Assembly: GCF_000717745.1 (NCBI RefSeq)
Contig: NZ_JOBH01000007.1
Location: 62,001 to 126,000, forward strand
Reading direction: 5' to 3'
DNA: 64,000 nucleotides
Source of the DNA: Streptomyces violens
GTDB lineage: Bacteria > Actinomycetota > Actinomycetes > Streptomycetales > Streptomycetaceae
Shown: positions 39,404 through 48,731 of the stretch, piece after piece
Layout of the letters: every line of letters begins with the position of its first letter
Position numbering within the stretch: the first letter of the stretch is position 1
The notes under the pieces: model-generated
What the model saw: only the letters and a program-made list of their open reading frames with translations
Database searches by the model: none
Told to the model about the DNA's origin: nothing
Position numbers and translations under genes: made by a program

Positions 39404-40725
39404 TTGCCCTGCGGGACCTTCCAGTCGAACCTTGCCTTGATCGCCGCGCCGTGCGCCGGGAGGTCCTCGGCCTCGGCGAGGGTCACCACGTGGTGGGCGA
39501 CCTCGGCCAGTGCGTCGCGGGTGTAGTCCACGACATGGATGCCGCGCAGGAAGGACTGCACGGAGAGCCCCGAGGAGTGGCACGCACAGCCGCCCGTGGG
39601 CAGCACGTGGTTCGAGCCCGCGCAGTAGTCGCCGAGCGAGACGGGCGCGTACGGGCCGACGAAGATCGCGCCGGCGTTGCGGACCCGCGCGGCCACGGCC
39701 GAGGCGTCGGCGGTCTGGATCTCCAGGTGCTCGGCACCATAGGCGTCCACCACCTTCAGGCCCTCGTCCAGGCCGTCGACCAGCACGATCGCGGACTGCC
39801 GGCCGGCCAGCGCCGGGATGATCCGGTCCTCGACGTGCCGGGTCGCGCGGACCTGCGGCTCCAGTTCCTTCTCGACCTTCTCGGCCAGCTCCTCCGAGGC
39901 GGTGACCAGGACGGCCGCGGCCATCGGGTCGTGCTCGGCCTGGCTGATCAGGTCGGCCGCGACGTGCGCCGGCTCGGCCGTGTCGTCCGCGAGGATCGCG
40001 ATCTCGGTGGGGCCGGCCTCGGAGTCGATGCCGATCCGGCCCTTGAGCAGGCGCTTCGCGGCGGCGACGTAGATGTTGCCGGGGCCCGTGACGAGGTTCA
40101 CCGGCAGGCAGTCCTCGGTGCCGTACGCGAACATCGCGACGGCCTGGGCGCCACCGGCCGCATACACCTCGTCCACGCCCAGCAGGGCGCACGTGGCCAG
40201 GATGGTCGGGTGCGGCAGGCCGCCGAAGTCGGCCTGCGGCGGCGAGGCGACGGCCAGCGACTCGACGCCGGCCTCCTGCGCGGGCACCACGTTCATCACC
40301 ACGGACGAGGGGTAGACCGAGCGGCCACCGGGCACATACAACCCGACGCGCTCGACCGGTACCCACCGCTCGGTGACGGTGCCACCGGGCACGACCTTCG
40401 TCGTCACATCCGTACGCCGCTGCTCACGGTGGACCGTGCGGGCCCGCTTGATGGACTCCTCCAGGGCGGCCCGGACCGCCGGGTCCAGCTCCGCCAGCGC
40501 GGTCCGCAGTGCCTCGGCGGGCACCCGGACCCGCTCGATCTCGACCCGGTCGAACCGATGGGCGTACTCGATCAGCGCAGCCGTGCCACGATGGCGCACG
40601 TCCTCGCAGATGGGCCGCACCTTCTCCAGGGCGGCTTCCACGTCGAACTCGGCACGGGGCAGCAGGTCGCGCAGGGCGCCGCCCTCGGGAAGGGCGGCAC
40701 CGCGCAGATCGATTCGGGAGATCAC
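39400..40725 (-). CDS. hisD: histidinol dehydrogenase
   Basis: HisD, 441 residues, zinc- and NAD-dependent, last two steps of histidine synthesis. Visible: [60 protein letters not shown] and the late [17 protein letters not shown]. First gene of the operon; starts GTG at 40725 right after GGAGGG, very close. The promoter must lie in 40726-40940. Confidence 0.97.
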   Translation of the reverse strand: MISRIDLRGAALPEGGALRDLLPRAEFDVEAALEKVRPICEDVRHRGTAALIEYAHRFDRVEIERVRVPAEALRTALAELDPAVRAALEESIKRARTVHREQRRTDVTTKVVPGGTVTERWVPVERVGLYVPGGRSVYPSSVVMNVVPAQEAGVESLAVASPPQADFGGLPHPTILATCALLGVDEVYAAGGAQAVAMFAYGTEDCLPVNLVTGPGNIYVAAAKRLLKGRIGIDSEAGPTEIAILADDTAEPAHVAADLISQAEHDPMAAAVLVTASEELAEKVEKELEPQVRATRHVEDRIIPALAGRQSAIVLVDGLDEGLKVVDAYGAEHLEIQTADASAVAARVRNAGAIFVGPYAPVSLGDYCAGSNHVLPTGGCACHSSGLSVQSFLRGIHVVDYTRDALAEVAHHVVTLAEAEDLPAHGAAIKARFDWKVPQGK

Positions 40726-40765
40726 CCCTCCAGTGTCTCAGACGCGCTGCCGGTGCCCGCTGCCC

Positions 40766-40782
40766 GTATCAATCGGTGATAC
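40766..40782. promoter_or_regulatory. interrupted palindrome upstream of the his operon
   Basis: GTATCA-n5-TGATAC, perfect arms, 41 bases upstream of the hisD start, in the region shared with the divergent gene at 40941. It is AT-richer than its surroundings and could be an operator or part of the -10 region. Confidence 0.45.
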
Positions 40783-40940
40783 GTAGTGCCCGGGGTGATC
40801 CTGACCACTGGCGTTCACCCGGTCACTCAGCGGGAATGGGGTTCGTGGGGTGGCACGCCGGTACGTGTGAGGCGCCCGGTACGCAGGAGAGACGGCAGCG
40901 CCCGGGACGGCGCCGCCGGGAACGAGAGGGGGAGGCCGCG

Positions 40941-42539
40941 GTGAGTGACCCCACCGACGGCGACGCGCCGCCGGAGCTGGATCTGACCTCGGCGGAATGG
41001 AGCCTGTGGCAGGCGTTCCGCAACGGCAGCACATGCGATCTGCGCACCGACGACCCGGCGCGCAACGATCCGCACGCCCGCCACGAGTGGGGCCCCGAGC
41101 GCACCGTACGCGCCCGGATCATCGCCCTCCTCCTGCTGAACGGCCCGCCGGCCCAGCCCGGCCGGGTCTCCGCGCTGAAGCTCACCGGCGCGTACATCAC
41201 CGACTCCCTCGACGTCGCGGGCGGCACAATCGAGCCATTTGTGGAGCTGCGCGACTGCCGCTTCGAGAGCGAGGTCGTCCTCCCCGAGAGCCGCTTCACG
41301 ACGCTGCGCATGGTCAACTGCGCCATCCCCCGGCTGGAGGCCGCCCGTCTGCACACCGAGGGTGACCTGCACCTGCCGCGCTGCATCGTCCAGCGCGGCA
41401 TCCGGCTCACCGACGCGCAGATCGGTACGGACCTGATGCTCAACCAGGCCGTGGTGCACAAGGACCGGCGTGGCCGGTCGATCACCGCGGACGGGCTGAA
41501 CGTCGCCCAGGACCTGCAGGCCGAGATGCTGGAGTCCTACGGGGAGCTGTCGCTGCGCGGCGCGACGATCGGCGTGTCGCTGAGCCTGCGCGGCAGCCGG
41601 CTGAGCAATCCGTACGGCCGCCGGGCCCTGAACGCCCCGCAGCTCACCGTGGAGCGCACGCTCTACCTCACCGCCGCCGGTCTCTCCGGCTCGGTCTCCA
41701 GCTCAGCCACGCCCCCGTACGGCATCACCACGACCCCGGCGCGCGGCACCCGTATGCAGCGCTTCGAGTGCGAGGGCGGCATGCGGCTGGACGACGGGCG
41801 CTTCGGCGACGCCGTCGACCTGGACCAGGCGCGCTTCATCCTGGAGTCCGACCAGGAACTGTCGATGCGCCGCATCCAGACGCCCGAGCTGCGCTTCCTG
41901 GGCGAGCGCCCGCAGCGCGGGCGGGTCATCCTCTCCGGCGCCCGGGTCGTGAACCTCGTCGACAAATCGACGAGCTGGCCCGGTCTGGGCGGTCTGTGGA
42001 TGGCCGGTTTCGCCTACGAGACGCTGATTCCCCGCGGCCACTTCCCGCTCTCGCTGCGCCTGCAGTGGGTGGCGGCCGCCACGCCGGAGTACGCGCCCGA
42101 GCCGTACGAGATGCTCGCCGCGGCGCTCCGCCGCAGCGGCGAGGACTCCGACGCCCGCGAGGTCCTCCTCGCCAAGCAGCGCAGACGCCGCGAAACGCTG
42201 CCGCTCGCCGCGAAGTCCTGGGGCTTCCTCCAGGACTGGACGGTGGCCTACGGATACCGCCCGGGCCGCGCCGCCGTGTGGATGGCCGTTCTGTGGGCGG
42301 TGGGCACGGTCTTCTTCTCGCAGAACCCGCCGCACGCCCTCAAGCCTGGCGAGACCCCGCTGTGGAATCCGTATCTGTACACGCTCGACCTGCTGCTGCC
42401 GGTCATCAACCTCAACCAGGACAGTTACTGGCGGCCCGAGGGCGGCTCCCAGTGGGCCGCCGCGGTCATGATCCTGGCGGGCTGGGTGCTGGCCACCACG
42501 GTCGCCGCCGGTGCCTCGCGACTGCTGCGCCGCCAGTAG
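40941..42539 (+). CDS. membrane protein with beta-helix-like repeats
   Basis: A 532-residue protein from GTG at 40941, with GAGAGGGGGAGG upstream. A repetitive middle (about 75-340) alternates strands such as GAYITDSLDVAGG, ELRDCRFESEVVL, LRMVNCAIPRLEAARL and LRGATIGVSLSLRGSRL, like a pentapeptide or right-handed beta-helix. The C-terminus has a helical RRSGEDSDAREVLLAKQRRRRE segment and two or three membrane helices (AAVWMAVLWAVGTVFF; WAAAVMILAGWVLATTVAAG). It is anchored with the repeat domain in the cytoplasm, most likely. Function unknown; similar proteins are common in Streptomyces. Confidence 0.78.
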   Translation: MSDPTDGDAPPELDLTSAEWSLWQAFRNGSTCDLRTDDPARNDPHARHEWGPERTVRARIIALLLLNGPPAQPGRVSALKLTGAYITDSLDVAGGTIEPFVELRDCRFESEVVLPESRFTTLRMVNCAIPRLEAARLHTEGDLHLPRCIVQRGIRLTDAQIGTDLMLNQAVVHKDRRGRSITADGLNVAQDLQAEMLESYGELSLRGATIGVSLSLRGSRLSNPYGRRALNAPQLTVERTLYLTAAGLSGSVSSSATPPYGITTTPARGTRMQRFECEGGMRLDDGRFGDAVDLDQARFILESDQELSMRRIQTPELRFLGERPQRGRVILSGARVVNLVDKSTSWPGLGGLWMAGFAYETLIPRGHFPLSLRLQWVAAATPEYAPEPYEMLAAALRRSGEDSDAREVLLAKQRRRRETLPLAAKSWGFLQDWTVAYGYRPGRAAVWMAVLWAVGTVFFSQNPPHALKPGETPLWNPYLYTLDLLLPVINLNQDSYWRPEGGSQWAAAVMILAGWVLATTVAAGASRLLRRQ

Positions 42540-42601
42540 CGCGCTGGGGCCGGGAAACACTCCTGTGACGCCCGGCCCCTCCGGGGGCGCCGCCGACCAT
42601 T

Positions 42602-42607
42602 TAGGCT
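42602..42607 (+). promoter_or_regulatory. candidate -10 of a leaderless promoter
   Basis: TAGGCT, identical to the one at 352, ends 8 bases before the GTG at 42616. There is no Shine-Dalgarno. Confidence 0.4.
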
Positions 42608-42615
42608 TACGGGCT

Positions 42616-43389
42616 GTGACCTCCGTGCGCCTACCGCTCTTCCCGCTGAACACGGTGCTGTTCCCGGGCCTCGTGCTTCCGCTGAACATCTTCGAAGCGC
42701 GGTACCGAGCTCTGATGCGGGACCTGCTCGACCTCCCGGAGGACGAGCGCCGCTTCGGAGTCGTCGCGATCCGCGACGGCCGCGAGGTCGCCGCCACCGC
42801 CCCCGGGATGCCCGACAGCACCGCCCTCCCCGACAAGGGCGCGGCGGCCGGCTTCGGCGACGACCCGATGCGCGCCTTCCATCCCGTCGGCTGCGTCGCG
42901 GACGCGGCGACCATCCAGGAGAAGGGCACCGCCGCGGGCCCGGCCCCCGAGGGCAGCGACGAGAACACCTCCTACGAGGTGCTGACCACCGGCACCACCC
43001 GCTTCCGGCTGCTCTCCGTCGACGCCTCCGGGCCCTATCTCACCGGCGAGATCGAGCCGCTGGAGGAGGAAGAGGGGGACGGCGCGGGGGCCCTCGCCGT
43101 CGGCGTGGAGCGGGCGTTCCGCATGTACCAGAAGAAGCTGGCCTGGGCGAACGAGCGGACGGTGACCAGCTCCCAGGAGCTCCCGGACGACCCCGCCGTC
43201 CTGTCCTACCTGGTGGCCGCCGCGACCGTCCTGGACGTGCCGCGCAAGCAGCAGCTCCTGGAGGCCACGGACGTCGCGTCCCGTCTCGCCCAGGAGCTGA
43301 AAATGCTGCGCCAGGAGACCGCGGTGATCGGTAAGCTCCCGTCGCTGCCGGCCGTGGACCTCACCCGGCAGCCGACCAGCCCGAACTGA
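42616..43389 (+). CDS. LON peptidase substrate-binding domain protein
   Basis: A 257-residue protein with only the N-terminal LON domain: VRLPLFPLNTVLFPGLVLP, LNIFEARYRALMRDLL, FGVVAIRDGREV, YEVLTTGTTRFRLL and the later SYLVAAATVLDVPRKQQLLEATD. No ATPase or protease part. Such stand-alone forms may bind unfolded proteins or link to ubiquitin-like systems elsewhere; the role in bacteria is unknown. Start GTG, likely leaderless. The YbaK gene follows by 32 bases. Confidence 0.88.
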   Translation: MTSVRLPLFPLNTVLFPGLVLPLNIFEARYRALMRDLLDLPEDERRFGVVAIRDGREVAATAPGMPDSTALPDKGAAAGFGDDPMRAFHPVGCVADAATIQEKGTAAGPAPEGSDENTSYEVLTTGTTRFRLLSVDASGPYLTGEIEPLEEEEGDGAGALAVGVERAFRMYQKKLAWANERTVTSSQELPDDPAVLSYLVAAATVLDVPRKQQLLEATDVASRLAQELKMLRQETAVIGKLPSLPAVDLTRQPTSPN

Positions 43390-43421
43390 CACGAGCCCGC
43401 ACTGACACCGAGGACGGGACG

Positions 43422-43922
43422 TTGGCGAAGAAGTCCAAGAACGGCAAGCAGGGCGGTACCCCCGCGACGGTCGCCCTGACTCAGGCAGGCGTCCCGTTCA
43501 CCACGCACGCCTACGAACACGACCCCGCCACCTCCTCGTACGGCGAGGAGGCGGCCCAGGCCCTCGGGGTCTCCCCCGACCAGGTCTTCAAGACGCTGCT
43601 GGCGGACGTGGACGGCGCGCTGACCGTGGCCGTCGTGCCCGTCTCCGGCTCGCTGGACCTCAAGGCCCTCGCGGCCGCGGTCGGCGGCAAGCGCGCCGCC
43701 ATGGCCGACCCCGCGCTCGCCGAGCGCACCACGGGCTATGTACGCGGCGGCATCTCCCCCCTCGGCCAGCGCAAGAAGCTCCGCACGGTACTGGACTCCG
43801 CTGCAGAACCCCTGCCCACGATCTGCGTCTCGGCGGGCCGCCGCGGCCTGGAGGTCGAACTGTCCCCCAAGGACCTGGCGCGGCTCACCGACGCGGACTT
43901 CGCGCCGATCGGCCGGGCCTGA
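43422..43922 (+). CDS. ybaK: YbaK/EbsC-type aminoacyl-tRNA deacylase
   Basis: A 166-residue Cys-tRNA(Pro) deacylase-like protein. TTG start at 43422 with GAGGA upstream gives MAKKSKNGKQGGTPATV. The active lysine is in DQVFKTLLADVDG; GKRAAMADPALAERTTGYV and GGISPLGQRKKLRTVLD complete the fold. It edits Cys wrongly loaded on tRNA-Pro. A plausible operon with the LON-domain gene. Confidence 0.9.
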   Translation: MAKKSKNGKQGGTPATVALTQAGVPFTTHAYEHDPATSSYGEEAAQALGVSPDQVFKTLLADVDGALTVAVVPVSGSLDLKALAAAVGGKRAAMADPALAERTTGYVRGGISPLGQRKKLRTVLDSAAEPLPTICVSAGRRGLEVELSPKDLARLTDADFAPIGRA

Positions 43923-43995
43923 CCGACGAGCCCCCTTTACGCCGCCGGACACCGCGACTAGTACCAGCAGGGACCCCACTCACGGAGGAGGTCCC

Positions 43996-44070
43996 GTGTC
44001 CAAGAAGACCCGCAAGCGCAAGTGGCGCATCAAGAAGGGCCGCGCCAACCACGGCCGCCGCCCGGCGTAG
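43996..44070 (+). CDS. ribosomal protein bL37 (24 residues)
   Basis: GTG at 43996 with CGGAGGAGG upstream encodes 24 residues that begin MSKKTRKRKWR and end NHGRRPA. This is the AURKAIP1/COX24-like peptide known as bL37 in the mycobacterial large ribosomal subunit. Very basic. Missed easily because of its size. A hairpin follows 40 bases later. Confidence 0.9.
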   Translation: MSKKTRKRKWRIKKGRANHGRRPA

Positions 44071-44110
44071 CCCCGCACCCACGACCACGCGCCGCGGCCC
44101 CAGGACAGCA

Positions 44111-44130
44111 GTCCCCGGCGCTCCGGGGAC
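44111..44130. terminator. hairpin after bL37, bidirectional
   Basis: GTCCCCGG (44111-44118) pairs with 44123-44130 around a 4-base loop. It is next to the stop of the convergent membrane-protein gene at 44132. Confidence 0.75.
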
Positions 44131-44131
44131 G

Positions 44132-44827
44132 TCAGTCCCTCGGCGGCTGCGGCGCGTGCCAGTCCGGTTCGAACGGTTCGGGGTCGCGCGGGCCGAACAT
44201 TCCCGTCAGCAGCAGCTGGGCCAGCGCCGCGCCGATCGGCCAGGCCAGCAGCGCGCCCTTGGCCTGCAGCCGCAGCGGCGCGTCGAAGGCCACGCCCTTG
44301 CCCACCGCCTTGGCCTGCGCCACCACGTCCTGCTCCGGGCCGAGCTGCATCCCCAGCCGCCAGGCGAGCACCGAGCCCAGCAGCCCGCCGATCACCAGCG
44401 CCACGACCAGCGGCACGCCGCCGCGCCGCCGCCACAGGAAGACCACCGCCGCGCTCAGTACGCCCAGCGCCAGCCCGAGGAGCATGAACGTGCCGTCGGC
44501 GCCGATCGACTCCTCGCCCTCGGCGTTCTTCAGGTAGACGGCCCGGCCGTCCGAGATCAGCGGCACATGCGGCGCCAGCCACGCCCACAGCACCCCGAGC
44601 AGCGCCCCGCACACCGTCGTGACCAGCACGATCAGCAGGGCTTCCCGCAGCTCGCTGCGGAGACCGGGGCCGTCGTCCCCGTCCAGGGGGCGGGCGCCGG
44701 GCCCGCCGTACTCCTGCGGGGACGTCGGCACGGAGTCCTCCTCGGTCGCGGGCCGGGCCCACGGGGCGCGGGTGTCCCCCGGCTGCTGGTTCAACGGACG
44801 GTCGGGCGGGGTCAGCGGTGCACTCAC
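44132..44827 (-). CDS. four-helix membrane protein downstream of an ABC exporter
   Basis: A 231-residue protein starting with GTG at 44827: a hydrophilic Pro/Gly-rich stretch (1-60), then helices around 65-87 (EALLIVLVTTVCGALLGVLW), 112-130, 137-155 and 185-203. It may be of the DUF2567 type, but I cannot be sure. It follows the ABC permease by 77 bases on the same strand, so it might be part of that unit. No catalytic motif. Confidence 0.72.
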   Translation of the reverse strand: MSAPLTPPDRPLNQQPGDTRAPWARPATEEDSVPTSPQEYGGPGARPLDGDDGPGLRSELREALLIVLVTTVCGALLGVLWAWLAPHVPLISDGRAVYLKNAEGEESIGADGTFMLLGLALGVLSAAVVFLWRRRGGVPLVVALVIGGLLGSVLAWRLGMQLGPEQDVVAQAKAVGKGVAFDAPLRLQAKGALLAWPIGAALAQLLLTGMFGPRDPEPFEPDWHAPQPPRD

Positions 44828-44904
44828 CCCGCCATCGTGCCAGGTCCCGGCCGCGCCACCGGCGGCAGGACGCTTCTCCGGCCCGGTCCGCCCGCCCTGT
44901 CCGG

Positions 44905-45729
44905 TCACCGCACGGCCGCCCGGCGGTACGCCCATGTCGCCACGGCCAGCGAGAGCACGCCGACCCCGGCGCACACGCCCAGGTCGGCGCAGATCAGCAG
45001 CCAGTCGGGGTGTGCCTCGAAGCTGTGTGCCAGCGCCTCCACGCCGTACGTGGAGGGCAGCAGGTCGCGCGCGTAGCCGATGACGGCGGGCAGCCGGCCG
45101 GCCGGGAGCACGCCCAGCAGCAGCGCCGCCGACATGCCGAGCTGGCCGAGGAGCGTGGCCAGTTCCTGGCGGGGTGCGAGCAGCCCGAGCGCGGCGCCCA
45201 GACCCGACAGCGCCGCACCGGAGAGCGGGATGACCGCGACCAGTACCCAGAGGTTCGTCAGCGGCAGCTGGAAGAGGACGCTGCCGGCCACCGCGGTGAC
45301 CACCGCGCCGGGGACGGTGAAGGAGGCGTACGCGGCCGCCGCGCCCAGCACCACGGCCGCCGGCGGCACCGGCAGCGTGGCGTAGTGGTCCAGGCCGCCG
45401 CCGGCCCGCAGCTGTCCGAAGTACTGCGCGAGCAGGTTCAGCGCCACGAACGCCACGACGAGCACGCTGGACCCGGACACCACGGCCCGCGCCTCCTCGG
45501 GCCCGTCCGCGACACCGCGCATCAGGACCATGATCCCGACGGACTGGAAAGTGGCGACGAACAGCAGCGGGATGCGGGCGACCCGGGCCCGGGAGAGCTG
45601 CGCGCGGTACACGGCGGCCAGCGCAGGCCACAGCCGCGCGCGCGGCGCCAGCTCGGCCGCCGCCGGTACGTCGGAAGCCCCGGCACCGGCCCGCCCGCCG
45701 GTCACCGCCTCCGCAGAAACCACACTCAC
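44905..45729 (-). CDS. ABC-2 type transporter permease
   Basis: A 274-residue protein with six membrane helices: ARIPLLFVATFQSVGIMVLM, SSVLVVAFVALNLLAQYFG, AYASFTVPGAVVTAVAGSVL, LWVLVAVIPLSGAALSGLGA and two more near the C-terminus. It pairs with the ATPase upstream (37-base gap). Substrate cannot be read; many such pairs export drugs or peptides. Confidence 0.88.
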   Translation of the reverse strand: MSVVSAEAVTGGRAGAGASDVPAAAELAPRARLWPALAAVYRAQLSRARVARIPLLFVATFQSVGIMVLMRGVADGPEEARAVVSGSSVLVVAFVALNLLAQYFGQLRAGGGLDHYATLPVPPAAVVLGAAAAYASFTVPGAVVTAVAGSVLFQLPLTNLWVLVAVIPLSGAALSGLGAALGLLAPRQELATLLGQLGMSAALLLGVLPAGRLPAVIGYARDLLPSTYGVEALAHSFEAHPDWLLICADLGVCAGVGVLSLAVATWAYRRAAVR

Positions 45730-45766
45730 GCCGCGCCGCTCCTCTTCCGTTCCGGCCGGGCCGCTC

Positions 45767-46792
45767 TCACGCCTTCACCAAGCCTTCCTCAGTCCGCCCG
45801 CCGAGGGCGAGGTAGACATCCTCCAGGCTGGGCGTGGCGAGCGTGAAATCGTCCAGGGCGGCGAAGGCGGGCCCGCCGGTGACCGCGGCCACCGCGGCCC
45901 GGGCCTCGTCCGGTGCCAGTCGCAGTGTCCAGCGCCGCCCACTCTTGCGCGCGTGCTCGCCGAGCCGGGCGACCTCGGGCACGTCCAGCGGGGCGCGGTC
46001 GCGCCAGACCAGCTCGACGCGTACTTCCTCGCCGACCATTTCCTTCAGGCCGCCGGGCGTGTCGCAGGCGATGACCCGGCCGCGGTCGATCACCGCGACC
46101 CGGTCCAGTACGGTCTCCGCCTCGAGGACGTTGTGGGTGACGAGCAGGACGGTGGCGCCGCGCTCGGCGCGCCGCCGGTCCACGGCCGACCACACCGCGC
46201 GCCGCGCGAGGGGGTCCATGCCGGTCGTCGGCTCGTCCAGGACGAGCAGCGGGCGCTCGCCGACCAGCACGGTGGCGAAGCAGGCCAGCCGCCGCTGCCC
46301 GCCGGACAGCTTCTTCAGCGGGCTGCCGGCGATCTTCCCGAGCCCCAGTTCGTCGAGGACGGCGTCCCGCTCGGCGCGCGCGGTGCGGGTGTCCAGGCCG
46401 CGCAGCCGGCCGGTGGTCTCCACGGCCAGCGCCACGGTCATCTCGTCCAGCGCGGTGGACTCCTGGCCGAGGTAGGCCAGCAGCCGGGCGGCCCGCTCGG
46501 GGTGGCGCACGATGTCGTGGCCGAGCACGGTGACGCTGCCGGAGTCCGGCCGCAGCAGCCCCGTGAGCTGCCGTACCAGGGTGGACTTGCCGGCGCCGTT
46601 GGGGCCCAGCAGGCCGAAGATCTCGCCGCCCCGGATGTCCAGGGCGATCCCGTCGCTGGCGCGTACGGCGGGCACGTCGGCAGCGCCTCGCCGCCCGCGC
46701 ACCGCGGGATACGTTTTGACCAGATCCCGCAGGGCCACGACGGTCCCGCCGTCCACGGCCTGCTGCGTGCCCGCTGTTGTGCCCGTCCTCAC
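45767..46792 (-). CDS. ABC transporter ATP-binding protein
   Basis: A 341-residue ATPase. Walker A GPNGAGKST at residues 63-71, LSGGQRRLACFATVLVG signature, Walker B LLVLDEPTTGMDP, switch His in LLVTHNVLEAE. The C-terminal 110 residues (DUF4162-like) are typical of the DrrA/drug-exporter subgroup. It drives the ABC-2 permease at 44905. Confidence 0.94.
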   Translation of the reverse strand: MRTGTTAGTQQAVDGGTVVALRDLVKTYPAVRGRRGAADVPAVRASDGIALDIRGGEIFGLLGPNGAGKSTLVRQLTGLLRPDSGSVTVLGHDIVRHPERAARLLAYLGQESTALDEMTVALAVETTGRLRGLDTRTARAERDAVLDELGLGKIAGSPLKKLSGGQRRLACFATVLVGERPLLVLDEPTTGMDPLARRAVWSAVDRRRAERGATVLLVTHNVLEAETVLDRVAVIDRGRVIACDTPGGLKEMVGEEVRVELVWRDRAPLDVPEVARLGEHARKSGRRWTLRLAPDEARAAVAAVTGGPAFAALDDFTLATPSLEDVYLALGGRTEEGLVKA

Positions 46793-46855
46793 GAGGAACG
46801 AGGGTACGCGCCCGCCGGCGGCCCGCCGCCCGCGGGGCGTCCGGCGGCCGCGCGG

Positions 46856-48193
46856 TCAGTCGGCCGCAGGCGCGTGCTCGGCGGCCGTGCGCAGGTCCAC
46901 CTCGCGCCAGAACCCGGCCCGGATGGCGTACCGGTCGTGCTCGTCGATCTGGTCGTCCTTGTGCGCGAGCAGCCCGAACCGGGCGGCGTAGCGCAGCAGC
47001 TCGCCGTCGATGCGGTGCGGGATGCGCGGGTACTCCGTGGAGAGCTGCTGGAGGTGGGCGGTGTCGCTGAGGCGTTCGGTCCAGCGGCGGGCGAAGACCT
47101 GGCCGACCTCGAAGGGGTCGCCGCCGACCGCGGTGATGTCCTCCTCGCGGTCGGCCCAGCGCTGTTCGGCGCTGGTGAGCTGGGCGAGGGTGGGAAGCGA
47201 GGCGGTCTCCGGCGGCTCGCCGACCGGCCCGCCGGCCCGCTCCACCCAGCCCTTGTCGGAGGACCAGCGGAGCGTCGCGGCGGCGGGCACGGGGGTCCCC
47301 GCGGGCGGTGTCGTGTGGTTCTTGCCGAGGCCCGCGAGGTCCTTGGGGGTGGGCACGCCCTTGCCGGCGGCCGCGGCGGCGCCCGCCTCCTCGCGGTCCT
47401 CCGTACAGGTGCCGTCCGTCGTGGTGGGACCGGCCGGTGCCGCGCCGTCGGATCCGTCGGCGCGCGGGACGTGCGCGGGCCGGGCCGTGCCGTTGCGTTC
47501 GCGGTGGTGGTGCGGGTGGTCGCCGTCCTGGGCGGCCGCCGAGGCGGCAGCGGCAGCGGCGACCGCCGACTCCGGCAGCGGCGCCGAGAGGATCGCGGCG
47601 ATTTCCGTACGCGGCACGGAGGAGGGCGCGCAGACGCCGCTGATGTCCTTGGCGCGCACCGCGCGGGTGATCCACGCGCGGTCCAGCACCCGGCGCTCGT
47701 CGGCCTCGGCGACCAGGTCCTCGGACTGGTTGTAGTCCCCGTCGGCGGCCTGGACGGCCCAGAGGTGTACGGCCACGCCGTGCTCCTTGGCCGACATCAG
47801 GCCGGGCAGCAGGTCGCCGTCGCCGGTGACCAGAACGATGTCGGAGCAGGCGCGGTTCCTGGCCAGTTCGGTGAGCTCGGCGTGCATCGCCGCGTCCACG
47901 CCCTTCTGCGCCCAGCGGCCGTCGCTGCGGGTCAGCGCGCCCAGCCGTACCGTGACCCGGGGCATCACCCGCAGCCTGCGGTGTTCGGGCTGGGGGACCC
48001 GGTCGGGGGCGCCGTCGAACCAGTAGATGCGCAGCAGCTGCCGCTCGGTGTCGGCCTCGGCGCGCTCGCGCAGACCCTGGATGAGGGCGGCGTGATCAAC
48101 CGTGATCCGGGACCGGGCGGGCTCTCCGGCCAGCAGGCTCGCGGCGGCGCCCAGCAAGTACCCGGCGTCCACCAGGACGACGCAGCGGTCCAC
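46856..48193 (-). CDS. NYN-domain (PIN-like) protein
   Basis: A 445-residue protein with an N-terminal NYN domain: the first Asp in CVVLVDAGYLLGAA, the second region QKGVDAAMHAELTELA, the third SDIVLVTGDGDLLPGL. NYN domains are RNase-like. A low-complexity linker (about 215-300, Ala/Gly/His-rich) leads to a C-terminal domain with FARRWTERLSDTAHLQQL and IDGELLRYAARFGLL, which looks helical. RNA target unknown. Same strand as the ABC genes, 63 bases upstream. Confidence 0.85.
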   Translation of the reverse strand: MDRCVVLVDAGYLLGAAASLLAGEPARSRITVDHAALIQGLRERAEADTERQLLRIYWFDGAPDRVPQPEHRRLRVMPRVTVRLGALTRSDGRWAQKGVDAAMHAELTELARNRACSDIVLVTGDGDLLPGLMSAKEHGVAVHLWAVQAADGDYNQSEDLVAEADERRVLDRAWITRAVRAKDISGVCAPSSVPRTEIAAILSAPLPESAVAAAAAASAAAQDGDHPHHHRERNGTARPAHVPRADGSDGAAPAGPTTTDGTCTEDREEAGAAAAAGKGVPTPKDLAGLGKNHTTPPAGTPVPAAATLRWSSDKGWVERAGGPVGEPPETASLPTLAQLTSAEQRWADREEDITAVGGDPFEVGQVFARRWTERLSDTAHLQQLSTEYPRIPHRIDGELLRYAARFGLLAHKDDQIDEHDRYAIRAGFWREVDLRTAAEHAPAAD

Positions 48194-48482
48194 GTTCCAC
48201 CCTCTTCCCTAAAGGTCCTGCGGTCCGGTCGCCCCCCGGCTCGGCCTGTCGGCTGAGGTGTCTTCGGCTCTCGCCGAGTCTGCTTTCTTCGAGTCTGCCC
48301 GACCGGGCGGGGGTTATCTGCCGGAACTCGATCATCGGCGTGGCGCATTACGCCGCCGCTGCCGTGATCCCGCCGCCGACACTCCGCCTCACCCAAGAGA
48401 ATTGCCCGGAATGCAGCCTTTTGCCCGGCGTGTAACTCTGGCTTCGGCCCCGATCCCAGGATCCCCCTCAGGAGGCACGATC
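48194..48482. other. intergenic region between NYN gene and small-protein gene
   Basis: 289 bases between divergent genes. I find no further gene. Promoters for both must be here. CTCAGGAGGCACG near the right end is the ribosome site of the 48483 gene. No repeat or strong hairpin stands out. Confidence 0.4.
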
Positions 48483-48656
48483 ATGGCCAAGAACAAGAAG
48501 AACCGGGACCGCAGTGAGAAGTCCGCCGGGCAGGCGGAGCGCGGACAGCAGCAGGCACAGCAGTCGGCGATGGAAGCACAGTCGAAGTCGGCCGTCTCAG
48601 CGAACCCGGGCGACGTCGCCCGCAAGCACCGTGAGCGCCGCTTCGGCCACAACTGA
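48483..48656 (+). CDS. small highly charged protein
   Basis: A 57-residue protein, ATG at 48483 with a good AGGAGG. Begins MAKNKKNRDRSEKSAGQ, Gln-rich middle (ERGQQQAQQSAMEAQ), ends ARKHRERRFGHN. No hydrophobic core, so probably disordered. Widespread in Streptomyces in my memory, with no known function. A perfect 16-bp hairpin follows. Confidence 0.75.
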   Translation: MAKNKKNRDRSEKSAGQAERGQQQAQQSAMEAQSKSAVSANPGDVARKHRERRFGHN

Positions 48657-48676
48657 CCGGCGCCGCACCGTACGGC

Positions 48677-48712
48677 GAGGGGCGCGCCCGGGAGATCCCG
48701 GGCGCGCCCCTC
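48677..48712. terminator. perfect 16-bp hairpin between the small gene and dnaE
   Basis: GAGGGGCGCGCCCGGG (48677-48692), loop AGAT, and its exact complement (48697-48712). It can end both convergent transcripts; it lies 20 bases from each stop. Confidence 0.9.
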
Positions 48713-48731
48713 GTGTCGTGTGCGGACGGCG

